From NCBI GenBank assembly GCA_007258455.2, contig VDFB02270651.1, positions 488,230,905 through 488,294,904 of the forward strand: a stretch of 64,000 nt of DNA, in the 5' to 3' direction. The position numbers and the translations under genes were made by a program. The notes beneath the pieces are model-generated. The model did no database searches, was not told the origin of the DNA, and saw only the letters and a list, made by a program, of their open reading frames with translations. Of the stretch, positions 34,801 through 44,507 are shown one piece after another; the stretch's first letter is position 1; the number at the start of each line of letters is the position of its first letter. The stretch comes from Sequoia sempervirens. Lineage: Eukaryota; Streptophyta; Pinopsida; Cupressales; Cupressaceae.

Positions 34801-36100
34801 TCTTAATGGACCATTTTCTTAATCCATTAATAATAGATGAAATGATTTTGATTATGCAAGTGAGATGTAATGAACTTATTTTTGTGTTTTCTGATGTCGA
34901 TATTATGATGTAATGCATGGATGGATGAATGATGTGATAATGTATATGTGATATGATAATGCTTTCTAATGTATGCAAATGATGATGCAACTAATTATGC
35001 AACTATATGAGAATGACATGTTTTTGATAATGTCAAGTGTACTCAAACCATTATTAATAGAGATAACATCATTGTGAAATAGATTCAACCTTGGAAAACC
35101 CCTAAATAGAGATGCAATGTTGATATGGATGCAATCTACCTTAACCATGCAAATATAATATGCAAAGGTTGTCATTGTAATAGCCGATTTGTCATTATTT
35201 TTATCATCATTGAGCCTTTACAATGTTGAAAGTGAGTACAAGCATCGATGGCATAATTTACACCATGATGACTTGAGTACTACTTCCATGATTTTTGATA
35301 TTGCAAGTTAACACAAGAAACTAGGTATAATTAAACCAAGATGACCTGAGCATTACCTGCATAAATAGACAAGATTCCATCATTTTCCTACGCAAATTCT
35401 AAATGTCATCAATGATACTTTGTAGAGCATGTCTCACAAAAAATTGCACAGTAATAGTTACCAACTCATAGACAACAGAAAAAGAAAAATCATACTCCTT
35501 CCTAGCTCCTCTAGTTCCATACATCATCAAGGTCCTCCAGAGATATGATTACAAAATTCAAAGTACAATAGTTCAAAAAACATGCCAAAGTGATAAAGCC
35601 ATGATGTAGAAGAACATCATCCATTTAAAGTTTTTTTTAATTTAATCCATTTAGTTGTTTGATGTTTGATATGGATGGTTGATGTCCAATGTTAGGTTTG
35701 CACTATGATTAATGTGTCTTGTTGTATTTTATGACTACTATTTTTCTGTTGGTTTAAGCTCAAAGTTTATTGCCCCCAGTGAGTTTAGGATTTTTCCCCC
35801 AGTCTAGAATGAGACATAACTATGATACCAGGATATGTACATGAAGCTCTCTAATGATAGGTAGATTGATGGAAAAGTGATTGGTGAAAGCAAATGGTCG
35901 ACATGCTCAAATAGATGAAAAAGCTATTCTATCACAAATAGCACTTGTTGACAGATTTTCATTAGTTTTTATTGCACTTTTTCAAATTTTATGATTGTTT
36001 TGACTTTTTTATATTTTTTCCTTTTTTTGTATTTTTCTCTTCTTTTTTTTTTGTATTTTTATCTTCCCTTTTGTATTTTTTTTTTCTTTTTTTTTGTTAC
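34801..36100. other. Non-coding stretch of element C, no gene seen
   Basis: AT-rich and without a protein-like frame. On the minus strand a CTGGGGGCAATAA block (about 35770-35782) recalls the CTTGGGGGCAAGT block of elements A and B (42458 and 50924). That supports the assignment of this stretch to element C. A T-rich run occupies 35960-36100. Confidence 0.45.
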
Positions 36101-36129
36101 CAAGATGCCTATTTGCTAGGTTTTCATCA
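36101..36129 (-). other. GAAAACC two-stem hairpin motif in element C
   Basis: The minus strand reads TGATGAAAACCTAGCAAATA then GGCATCTTG. Inner stem CCTA/TAGG around GCAAA and outer stem GATG/CATC pair perfectly. It matches the third copy in element A almost base for base. Confidence 0.65.
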
Positions 36130-37204
36130 AAGTAACCATTGTTTTCAAGACATTTTATGATTTTTTTGTATTTTTTCAAGATTTTTGAAGGGAATTTCAG
36201 ATGGAATGAGATGATATGATTGATTGAAGAAACAAGATGCCCTGCAATAGAGGTAATGCAACCATGGATAAATGATAGATCAAAATTAAATATCCACCAC
36301 AAAACATGTCACACTAACAAAAAATCTCTTGTCAAGAGGTGATAATGGTTGATTGATTAAGAAGCCAGAAATGATTGATTCCATAAGGCATGATGATGAT
36401 AAGTACTTAGGATCACTAATTTCCTATAAGTACAATAAGATTGATGATTGAATAATGTTTTACAACTAGGCTCAAATATGATTTGCATAATAAGATTCAA
36501 GGTTGCAAAGATACATGATGACATGGATTATGATAAGCTAGGAGATATGGAATCAAAGAATGCTAGGATAAGGATAATGAATGGGATGATCAAGATCAAC
36601 TAGATAAGATATGGACACAAGCCCAAGTATTTTTTCCCCTATTCCTCATCAAGACCAAGGAAGGGAAGAAAGGATGTATCTAGAAAGAATGATGGAATAT
36701 GGATAAGGTGAAGGATATGGCACAAAAGATATGGATAAAGAGTATAGGATAAGATGTATGATGTTAAAGATGATCCTTAACTTTTTCAAGATCAAAGGTG
36801 GAAAATGTAAGGACTGAACATGAAGAGGTTTGTGAAAGATAGGATATGGATGATAGAGAGATGGAGGAAGGACTTAAGTATCAAATTTCATAACCAAATA
36901 TTCGTCTGATAAACCATGGTAAATGAGGGTTAGACTCATAAATGTTGGTGGATTTAGGGTATGATGGGATAATGGATAGGAGGTTGAAATGTTTGTTGAT
37001 GGATAGATGGAAAGGATGGCAAGACCAGCATTGGTACACACTTTGAAAGGTGGTGAAGTAATGGAGGAAAAATGGATTTGGAAGGTGATAGGTTTTTAGA
37101 TGGAAAATTGGAGGAAGATTTTGGATTATCAAATTTGGGTGCCAATTTGGATTTTATTGCTTCGATGAGACTTTTTGGAATCCACATGAATTTTGACCTT
37201 GATT
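36130..37204. other. Low-complexity non-coding stretch of element C
   Basis: GATGATAAG/ATGGATAGG-rich sequence with no recognisable protein. Open frames on the minus strand at 36881-37187 are H/F/P-rich by-products of this composition. Confidence 0.45.
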
Positions 37205-37405
37205 TTTGCTTTGTGGACCTTTGTGGTCTTTGATATTTTTATTTTTTCTTTATGAGCCTTTGTGGCCTTGGGAATTTTTCCTTTTGCTTTCATGGGACTT
37301 TGTGGCCTTTTGAAATTTCCTTTTGATTTATGGACCTTTGTGGTCTTGGAAATTTTCCTTTTTGCTTTGATGGGACTTTGTGGTCTTTATTTTTATTTTT
37401 CTTTT
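37205..37405. repeat. About 40-bp tandem repeat, 5 units
   Basis: CTTTGTGG(C/T)CTT followed by GGAAATTTTCCTTTTGCTTT recurs at about 37209, 37258, 37299, 37337 and 37377. Spacing is 38-49 bp and the outer units are most diverged. Such arrays are common in the non-coding parts of Tat-group elements. Confidence 0.75.
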
Positions 37406-37683
37406 GGATCAAATTTTCTTTTATTTTTACATGCCTCTTCAAGGATACATGCTAATCCTTTGACACATTTGGATTTTGATATGGAATATTTTGACATTTG
37501 GCACCCAAATTGCTTCCAAGAGCAATGGGAGGGGTGGACTGAGATGAATGGTATGGAGGTTCTATTGATGAGTGAGTGTAGGTAGAATTTTGAAAGGGTG
37601 TCAAGGATGTGTGCCTTTGTTGTTTTTAAGGAAAGGATATGGACCTAGGATAGAGGGAAGGTTTGATGGAATAGGATGAGGAC

Positions 37684-38399
37684 CTAGGATAGATGGAAGG
37701 TTGATGGACTAGGACACTTAGGTATATAACCAAGGCCATGGTAATATGGATTTTCTTGAGCAAAAAGGGGTTCTAGGATACCTTGTTCATGAAGGCCTAA
37801 TCCTTTTCCTTTATAGTTCATACTTTGACACATTCGTTTACCAATGGGATATGTATTTTTTGTGAAACAAGATGCGATTCCATTTTGGGGAGGGTATGAT
37901 ATGGATGAAAGGATAGGTGTTGGAAGTAAACCAGAGCGGATGAAGATGGAAGATCCCAATTTATAGGTGTGTGGTTCATGGATAGCTTGTATAGGTGTAA
38001 TAGGATCTTGGCATGGGGGTGATGGAGTATATTTCTCTTTATTAGGTGTGGAATTATCATGAAGTGTTATGGAAGGAATATCTTGATCTTGATGAGGAAA
38101 TAAATCATGAGATTTTGTGGAAAACATATCTTGATCATCAGATAGTAGAACACCATTAGATAGGATGGAAGAATTATCATGCTCCTGAGATGCAATGGAA
38201 TCATGAGATGGTATGGATTCATTAGATGGAGTGAAAGGAGAACTTGGAAGGATACTTTTCTCTTGAGATGGAAAGGAATCATTATGGATGAAAAGTTAAA
38301 GGAGGGGATCATCATAGAATTCTTGAGAGATGGAATCTTGGGAAAAGATTGGAAGAACTTGTGGAATTGTGGTATCATCAGACATAGAGGGAATAATAT
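37684..38399 (-). pseudogene. Gag-like and G-patch protein of element C (3' part)
   Basis: The minus strand reads from the junction at 38399: SMSDDTTIPQVLPIFSQDSI, an S/D/Q-rich region, then KLGSSIFIRSGLL, NGIASCFTKNTYPIGKRM and the G-patch NYKGKGLGLHEQGILEPLFA followed by YHGLGY. Elements A and B carry the same string (YQLGSSIFVRAGFL, GLASCFQNNKYPIANRI, YQGKGLGI.EQGILEPI). The frame is open for 147 codons (38127-37684). The role is unknown; G-patches usually contact RNA or RNA helicases. The N-terminal half is cut off at the head-to-head junction. Confidence 0.8.
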
Positions 38400-39416
38400 T
38401 TTGATCATGTTTGAATGTGTTTGCAAAACGGCAGGCAAGTATTCTCTCACCTTGTGAAAACTCGGTGATCAGAAAACTAGACCTGTTTTTATCTGTTTTT
38501 ACCCTTCACGATTTGGTATATCGGACTATCCTCTCCCCTTGTGCATTTGTATGATCCTGGGTGTAAGAGAAACGGTTACTGACTCTAGAACTTGGGCCTG
38601 TTCTGGTGGGAAAAAGCACTCACCCCAGGATGACTCAAATTGGTAGCACCAGGACACCGAGGGACTTCTAGCCGGTATATAAAAGTGGGTTCTTGGGGAA
38701 AGCCCAAGAATCATGAGTGTGGTTCTGATGAGATGGATCCAAAAGGGGACTCTCACTGCATGGATCATGCCCCACGAATGGAATGCCTGAATTAAATACC
38801 CCTTGTTTTAGTGTCCAACCATTCTTTGGATGTTTCTTGGTATAGTACAGGGTACATTATCATGCCTGAAGACACTCACTACTGATCCCCTTGAGTAAAG
38901 ATAGCAGTTCTTGGGAAGTCATTACCCAAAAATTCAAATTTGGTGTGCTTGAATGATGTTAATGAGCCGTGGAGGGGAGCCAATGCCACCAAAATTCTAA
39001 GCTTTCCACTCTCTAGAAGGAAAGGTGTTTATCACTAATTTGGGGTATATCGGTGGGCTATATCAAGTATACAAACCCTTGGCCTATTGGCCTTTTAGGA
39101 TTGTACTTGTCTCATGTGTGCTTGCTTACACCAAAACATCATGCTTGTCAAGTATTTTCTATATTTTCAAACATTATACACAACATTCACAAATCTAGAC
39201 AAAAATAGTCGACCTTGGACAACTCAGACTTTTCAAAAAGACATTAGAAAACAATCTCAGTCCTCATTTGAACTTAGACTTGGAATTTTCCATCATAGTC
39301 CTCATTTGGCATCTAGACTTGGCATTGGTCATTTTCCTTAGTCAACATCTTCATTGTCATCTTGGAATTTGACATCCTTTCTTGACAATTTTATCACCTT
39401 GCATTAGTCATTTCCC
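38400..39416 (+). other. Leader of element A, no gene
   Basis: Near-identical to 46388-47130 of element B for about 730 bp (GATCATGTTTGAATGTG through GCTTACACCAAAACATCATG), then more diverged. Minus-strand frames here (38526-38768) are shadows. It corresponds to the 5' untranslated region between PBS and gag. Confidence 0.7.
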
Positions 39417-40579
39417 TTGGACAAACATCATTATCAATTTGCATTTAACATCATGACATCCACCACCTTGTCTTCCCTTCACCAACATATTGATAGGCTT
39501 GCTAGTAAAGTTGAATACCAACTACTCTGTAGAGGTCAATACCAACAAGCCTTAGATGTTAGGAGACAATTCCTCCAAACCAACAATCAATGTCCTTCGT
39601 ACCAACAATCCATGAGTCCTAGACCTCCATCCATCTACCCTCACTACCAAAATTCACTTAATACTATTCATGACATTAGTCCACAACAAACATCCATTAC
39701 TCACCCTTATCCTAACTTTGACAAGGGAAGCCAATTGTCCACTAGTCCATTCCAAACCTCCATGTCATATTCTGACCTTTCACCTATCAATCCCATGCAA
39801 GTCTACATGCCTTATCAACCATCTACCAACTCATGTAAAGTCCCCACATCATACCATACCAATCCGGTCCAAGTCTCCATGTCATATCCTTGCGATTCAA
39901 TAATTAATCTAGTCCAAGACTCCATGTCCTATCCTTGTACCTCACATGCTACTCTAGTCCAAGTGCCCATGTCCTATCCTAGTCCTTCATACACTAGTCC
40001 AATCCAAGTTCCCACATCCTATCCTAGTCCTTTGGTCATTAATCCTTTTCAATTCACCTCCTCACAAGCCACATCAACATGTCCACCCATATCACAACAA
40101 GAACATAGGATCCCAAGTCCACCTTGGCAACAAAATAAAGCGCCTTTAAGTCTTAATCCACCTTTGACAAGGGGAACACCAATCTACTTCATGCACCCTT
40201 ACCACCATCCAATCAAATTCCTATCCATAAGCCACCATGTCCAAGTCCTAATTCATTGGCCTCTTTACCTTCTATCCAATCAAACTCTTCATTACCCCCA
40301 CCATCATCTAATCCTCCATCAAATCAATGCCCTACATTTAGATATTTAAAAAATAAATTGATGGCATTATCTAAATCCACCAATCCACCTATAAAGGATG
40401 TCACCCAAGGGCTACAAGCAAGGAATCAATTGTCTCCATGTCATTCAACACATATACTTGAACATACAAAAGAGTCCTCAAACATCATGCCAAGTCCTTC
40501 AAGTCAACCATGTCATCCACAACCCCTAGAGCCACTTCAAGAGTCTCCCTTCATAAGTCCAAGTCACCCTCTTTCATGA
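39417..40579 (+). pseudogene. Gag-like N-terminal protein of element A with SYP repeats
   Basis: A 310-codon open frame starts MDKHHYQFAFNIMTS. It has EYQLLCRGQYQQALDVRRQF, a possible Gag N-terminal segment, then a Pro/Ser/Tyr/Gln-rich repeat region of 10-14-residue units such as VQVPMSYPSPSYTSP. A frameshift near 40270 continues into 40256-40579 (SNSSLPPPSSNPPSNQCPTF). Element B has the same repeats after GAKLPQGFDINTL, which links this ORF to the left element's gag. The capsid core is missing. Low complexity means function cannot be inferred beyond Gag relationship. Confidence 0.7.
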
Positions 40580-40682
40580 TCCTATGTTGACCATCAAGAA
40601 CATGTCAAGTCTCTCCATGAGAAATCCCCTTCCACTTCCATTAAAGTAACCCAAGAGTTATGTCAAGAGTCTACTCCCAAGC

Positions 40683-41642
40683 ATGTGGAAACATCAATCC
40701 CTATTCCTAATCAATGTCATATCATTTTCATCCAACCTATCCATAATCTATATCATTTTTATGATCAAGATGATATCCATAATGATGAAGATCCTATCCA
40801 TGAGAAATCTGATCATATACCCATCCATAAGAAAAATATTCCAAATTCACCTCCACCTAGTCCTATCCATGATTCATCAACATCCACTTCCCAAGATGAG
40901 ACACTTGCCTCCATGGGACAGAGACGATATTCCTCCAGAACAAGAATCTTCCATTAGGGACATGCTTGCATATGATCAAGTTATAGCTAAAACCATTGGA
41001 CTCTATGACACTAAATATAATGATGGCTTCGACATTGCCTTGCAAGCACCAACAGAATCATCTGAACCGGATATGTCACACGATCAGACCAAAGATATTA
41101 GTCAAGAATATGTCCAACATGACAATGAAGCTAAGACACTTTATCAACTAGGGTCATCTATCTTTGTCAGAGCAGGCTTTCTTGTAGATGAAAATATTAC
41201 AAGTCACAGTATCCACATACTTAATGATGGGTTAGCATCTTGCTTTCAAAATAACAAATACCCCATCGCAAATAGAATCTATCAAAGCATGCAATATCAA
41301 GGAAAAGGACTAGGCATACACAAGCAAGGCATTTTGGAACCAATACTGCCTCAGGAAAATTACTGACATCAAGGTCTTGGCTATTCCTTAGTTAGTATAT
41401 CAAATGATGTCAGTGGTACCTCCTCGATACTGGGGGCAACTTTGTCAGATACAAACGTCAAAATGGAGTCCATGAGAAATCCTTGTCATAAGATTGCTGC
41501 CAACACCCCCACCATGAACCGAAATTCCATCATAAATAAACCTTCCCTTTGGAACCAACAAAACAAAAGTCTTACAAATCAAAAGATCAAAATCAAATGT
41601 CAAAGGCCATTGAATCAAACAAAAGGACAAGTGGACAAATGA
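40683..41642 (+). pseudogene. G-patch protein of element A
   Basis: An open frame runs from about 40683 to 41366. After an H/I-rich start it reads EQESSIRDMLAYDQVIAKTI, DQTKDISQEYVQHDNEAKTL, YQLGSSIFVRAGFL, GLASCFQNNKYPIANRIY and the G-patch QYQGKGLGIHKQGILEPILP. A stop follows NY; the reading continues HQGLGY to 41642. In the left element the G-patch sits between protease and RT. Here it follows Gag directly and no enzyme comes after it. The segment before the G-patch (LGSSIFVRAGF) is conserved in A, B and C and is not a domain I can name. Confidence 0.78.
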
Positions 41643-42199
41643 AATTAAAATGGATCCCAAAGAAAGATGGATCAAACAAAGACACCAAGTCAAATACAAA
41701 AGTCAATCACAATGTGGAGCCACAAGACAAGAGGACTCCCACATACAACAAATGTCCACCTCCTTCAAAATGGTCATCAATCAAGGCATATAAAAGTGTT
41801 GGTTCCAAACACCATCCCTACAAAATTCGTCATCCACCATCCCAAGTTTGGAAAATAAAAAGTCATTCATCCAAATGTCCAAATAATCTTTCCATGTCTA
41901 CCATCATTCGTCATAACCCTACATCTCATTTAAAGTCTAAAAATCCTACGTCACAAATCCGTCACATCATGGCAGCAACTCTTTACCACAAGGACTTTCA
42001 TGGCACTCTATTGCGATGTACGTATTTTGATAAGGCCAACTCTAGTATCAAAAAGGATCACAATGACATCGATCAGTTGCATACAAGTACTATGATCTTG
42101 ACAAGACAACTCCATCAACAAGGTCATTATTGGCATATCATCGTACCAGTCTCTACATTGGCACCATCAGTGGATTTAGAACAGTCAGTGGTCATCTAA
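41549..42199 (+). pseudogene. Basic (Lys-rich) protein ORF of element A
   Basis: A 216-codon open frame without stops: KRTSGQMKLKWIPKKDGSNK, a Lys/Ser/Thr/Pro-rich middle (HPPSQVWKIKSHSSKCP), and a C-terminus HIMAATLYHKDFHG to QGHYWHIIVPVSTLA. Element B has the homologous 50064-50483 frame, stopped earlier. The charge suggests nucleic-acid binding, but no zinc knuckle or known fold is visible. It overlaps the end of the G-patch frame by about 95 bp in another phase, so it may be reached by frameshifting or be the frameshifted tail of the same protein. Confidence 0.55.
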
Positions 42200-42270
42200 A
42201 GCATCCAAGCTATTCACAATATCAAAAACACAAACAAAAAAATTGAAAAATGATAAAAATTGTCACCCTA

Positions 42271-42424
42271 ATGAAAACCTGGCAAACAGGCATCTTGGTG
42301 ACACCAAAAAAATCAAAAAGTCAAGAAAATAGTAAAAAGAAAAATTTCATCCAATGGTGAAAACTTGGCAAACAGGCGCCTTGGATAAGTACCATGATGA
42401 AAACCTAGCAAATAGGCATCATGT
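42271..42424 (+). other. Triple GAAAACC two-stem hairpin array in element A
   Basis: Copies lie at 42271-42298 (ATGAAAACCTGGCAAACAGG...), 42355-42384 (GGTGAAAACTTGGCAAACAG...) and 42396-42424 (GATGAAAACCTAGCAAATAG...). Each has an inner stem CCTN/NAGG around GCAAA and an outer stem (ATG/CAT, GGTG/CGCC, GATG/CATC) with an unpaired AAAA. No ORF crosses the array. Confidence 0.68.
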
Positions 42425-42770
42425 GTAAAATAAATCATCTATGTAGACTCTTACACTTGGGGGCAAGTCATCTCATCTCCTAGGCCTTCCTCTTGGCATT
42501 GGCATCTGACCATTTAATCCATATCATTCCCACCTATGTTGGTCTTGACATAAAAATGGCACACATAAACCATGCTTTGGGAAAACTCTTGACATGTCTA
42601 TCCTTCGGTCATACACAATTCACGAAACATCATGTCATTGAATATCATAGTCTTATTGTCCTTGAAAACCATATGACATTCCCTTAGTCTCATGTTTCCC
42701 ATCTTTTACCAAGGCCACCCCTTATCCTTTCATGTATGTCACCTATCTTGGCTTTCCCTTGTCAAATGAT

Positions 42771-42959
42771 CTAAGGATACTCCATCATCCCTTTTAGTCC
42801 TAACCAAGTCATTCCAAATACAACGAGTCTAATCCATATAAGCACATTATCCAAAACATTACTTGACTGCATTCCTGGCCCAACTGTAGACTGCCATACT
42901 TTCGTCACATTATCATCATCGTCCTCACGTTGTTTTGGGATGCGTCCTTCCCACATCAA
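42771..42959 (-). other. Antisense frame conserved between A and B
   Basis: The minus strand reads WEGRIPKQREDDDDNVTKVW then QSTVGPGMQSSNVLDNVL. Element B has the same frame at 51445-51230 with conservative differences. There is no clear ATG in either copy. It occupies the place (between ORFs and 3' LTR) where the left element has its antisense PMD gene, but I see no PMD motif. It may only mirror plus-strand conservation. Confidence 0.35.
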
Positions 42960-43079
42960 ACAACGTTGTCATCACCTATCAATTAGTATTCAACTTGACT
43001 AGGGGCACAATCATGTTTGTCCTTGGATTCTCATGTCTAGGCATTAGTCATATGCATTTGTCATGATCCTCTTAAACAT

Positions 43080-43260
43080 CAAAATCCAAAAAAAATCATA
43101 AAACAACAAAAAGACAAAAACAACATAAAATGTCTTGAAAAAAGATTAAAAAAACCATAAAATGTCCTCAACAAAGATAAAAGCATCATAAAATGTCCTA
43201 AAGAAAGACCTAAAAATTATAAAACATCCTGAAGAAAAACACAAAAACATCCAAATCAAT
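43080..43260 (+). repeat. About 31-38-bp tandem repeat in element A, 5 units
   Basis: AACATCATAAAATGTCCT(A/G)AAGAAAGA-type units recur with A-rich spacers. Element B carries four at 51590-51725. Confidence 0.75.
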
Positions 43261-44461
43261 GTCAAAATCCTAAAAAAGGAGTCAAAGTTAGTCATGTCAG
43301 TTAGTCCATGTCATTGTCGAACTATGTTGTCTCTCCGCATTTCCTATGTAGGCAAGGCCATCAGTTGATGAGTCCCTGAGACATTAGGTCAGTCCTTTTA
43401 GGTTGGTCCAAATAAAATCATGGCATTTGTCACAATCATCACATCGGTCAAATAAGTCAGACATAGTCAAGTCAAACACAAGACAGTCATTCAAAATGTC
43501 AATGTCAAAATTGGTCAAAATCAGACAACACAGTCCAATCAATCATACAGTCAACATCAGTCAACTTGCCAAAACATATTAGTCAAAACAATGTCAGTCT
43601 CATCACTCTTTGGTCCTCTTCAAGATGTGTCCTTGGAGTTGGACCTCATCAAAATGTCCTTTGCCTTTTTCAGGATGTGCCCTTCCTGACAATAGGCTCT
43701 GTCAAACTATCAACACTGTCAAATTGGAAAAACTCTTAAACTGTCAAAACTATCAAATTGACAAGAAATCAATCTTTGGAAAACAAATATTGGAAAACAA
43801 AACAAAATGGTTGTTAATCTTTGTGGTTTATCTTGTCTTATCTTTTGACTATCTTAGCTATTTTGTCTTATATTTTTACTATCTTGTCTTTTGGTCATGT
43901 TACTAGCTACCTCGAGGATGTCCCATGAAGGATTTAGAGGTGCGATGATGTCTCTTGGCCTATTTTATTTTTCTTTGACTATTGTTTGTAGATTGTCTTG
44001 ACAAAAAGATTAGGGCAACATGACCCTTAGTATGAGTTAGGACATTCCTTGTCTGTGACTGTCTATTTTTCAAATGGATGACCTTGCACACCTTGGTCTA
44101 CGTCATATCATGGTGTTTGTTGTCTATTTGTGTCATTTTTACCGCCCAATGATGATTAAGAGCAATAAATATTAAAGTCCTATGGAAAAGTTTTGAAGGA
44201 TTTGGTCTAGGAACTAGCATACATCTTCTTTAGTTTTGTCATCTTCTCTCACTCATCTCATATAGGCATTGCATCCATATCATCATCCATATCTTTTGCA
44301 CTAACATTTCTTTGTCTCTTCATATTCTAGTCTTCTCATTAATTTCGAGAGGACACCCATGTTCTTGGAACCTATTTGTCCTCTTGAGGGGGCATACCGT
44401 AACCCTCCTCGTCACTCTTCCTCATCTTATTTTGCATTGGGGCATATTTTTGACTTATCTT
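43261..44461 (+). other. 3' non-coding region of element A
   Basis: No gene is seen. 43270-43600 is rich in GTCAA/CAGTCA words. One CGAACTATGTTGTCTCT...AGGTCAGTCC block (about 43318-43400) occurs twice in B. A single copy of the 87-bp unit (CATGTTACTAGCT at 43894) is present, which B has amplified. 43980-44461 is nearly identical to B 53220-53696 and contains CTCTTGAGGGGGCATA (44371). Confidence 0.65.
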
Positions 44462-44507
44462 CTTTGTCACAATGCGACAAGCGACATTATGACAAAGAGG
44501 GGCAAAA
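44462..44507 (+). promoter_or_regulatory. Stem-loop and PPT before LTR2
   Basis: CTTTGTCACAATG / CATTATGACAAAG with loop CGACAAGCGA, then AGGGGCAAAA directly before TGTAGATACC. Same layout as at 8214 and 53697. Confidence 0.78.

Larger units (their letters stand above)
25430..38399 (-). mobile_element. Element C: minus-strand non-autonomous gypsy element, split by a nested insertion
   Basis: Read right to left it has a gag/G-patch remnant (38399-37684), tandem repeats, one GAAAACC hairpin (36129-36101), a long AT-rich non-coding stretch, a CTCTTGAGGGGGCATA block (about 26341-26326, also present before LTR2), a stem-loop and PPT, and a 3' LTR. No RT or integrase is visible. It is interrupted by the gag-only element at 26656-33639 and ends abruptly at 38399, where element A begins in the opposite direction. 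Its 5' LTR is missing. Confidence 0.65.

Noticed and set aside
36009..37187. Minus-strand frames of 77-97 codons in element C
   Set aside because: Composition-driven (Lys/Phe or His/Pro-rich) and coincident with low-complexity DNA.
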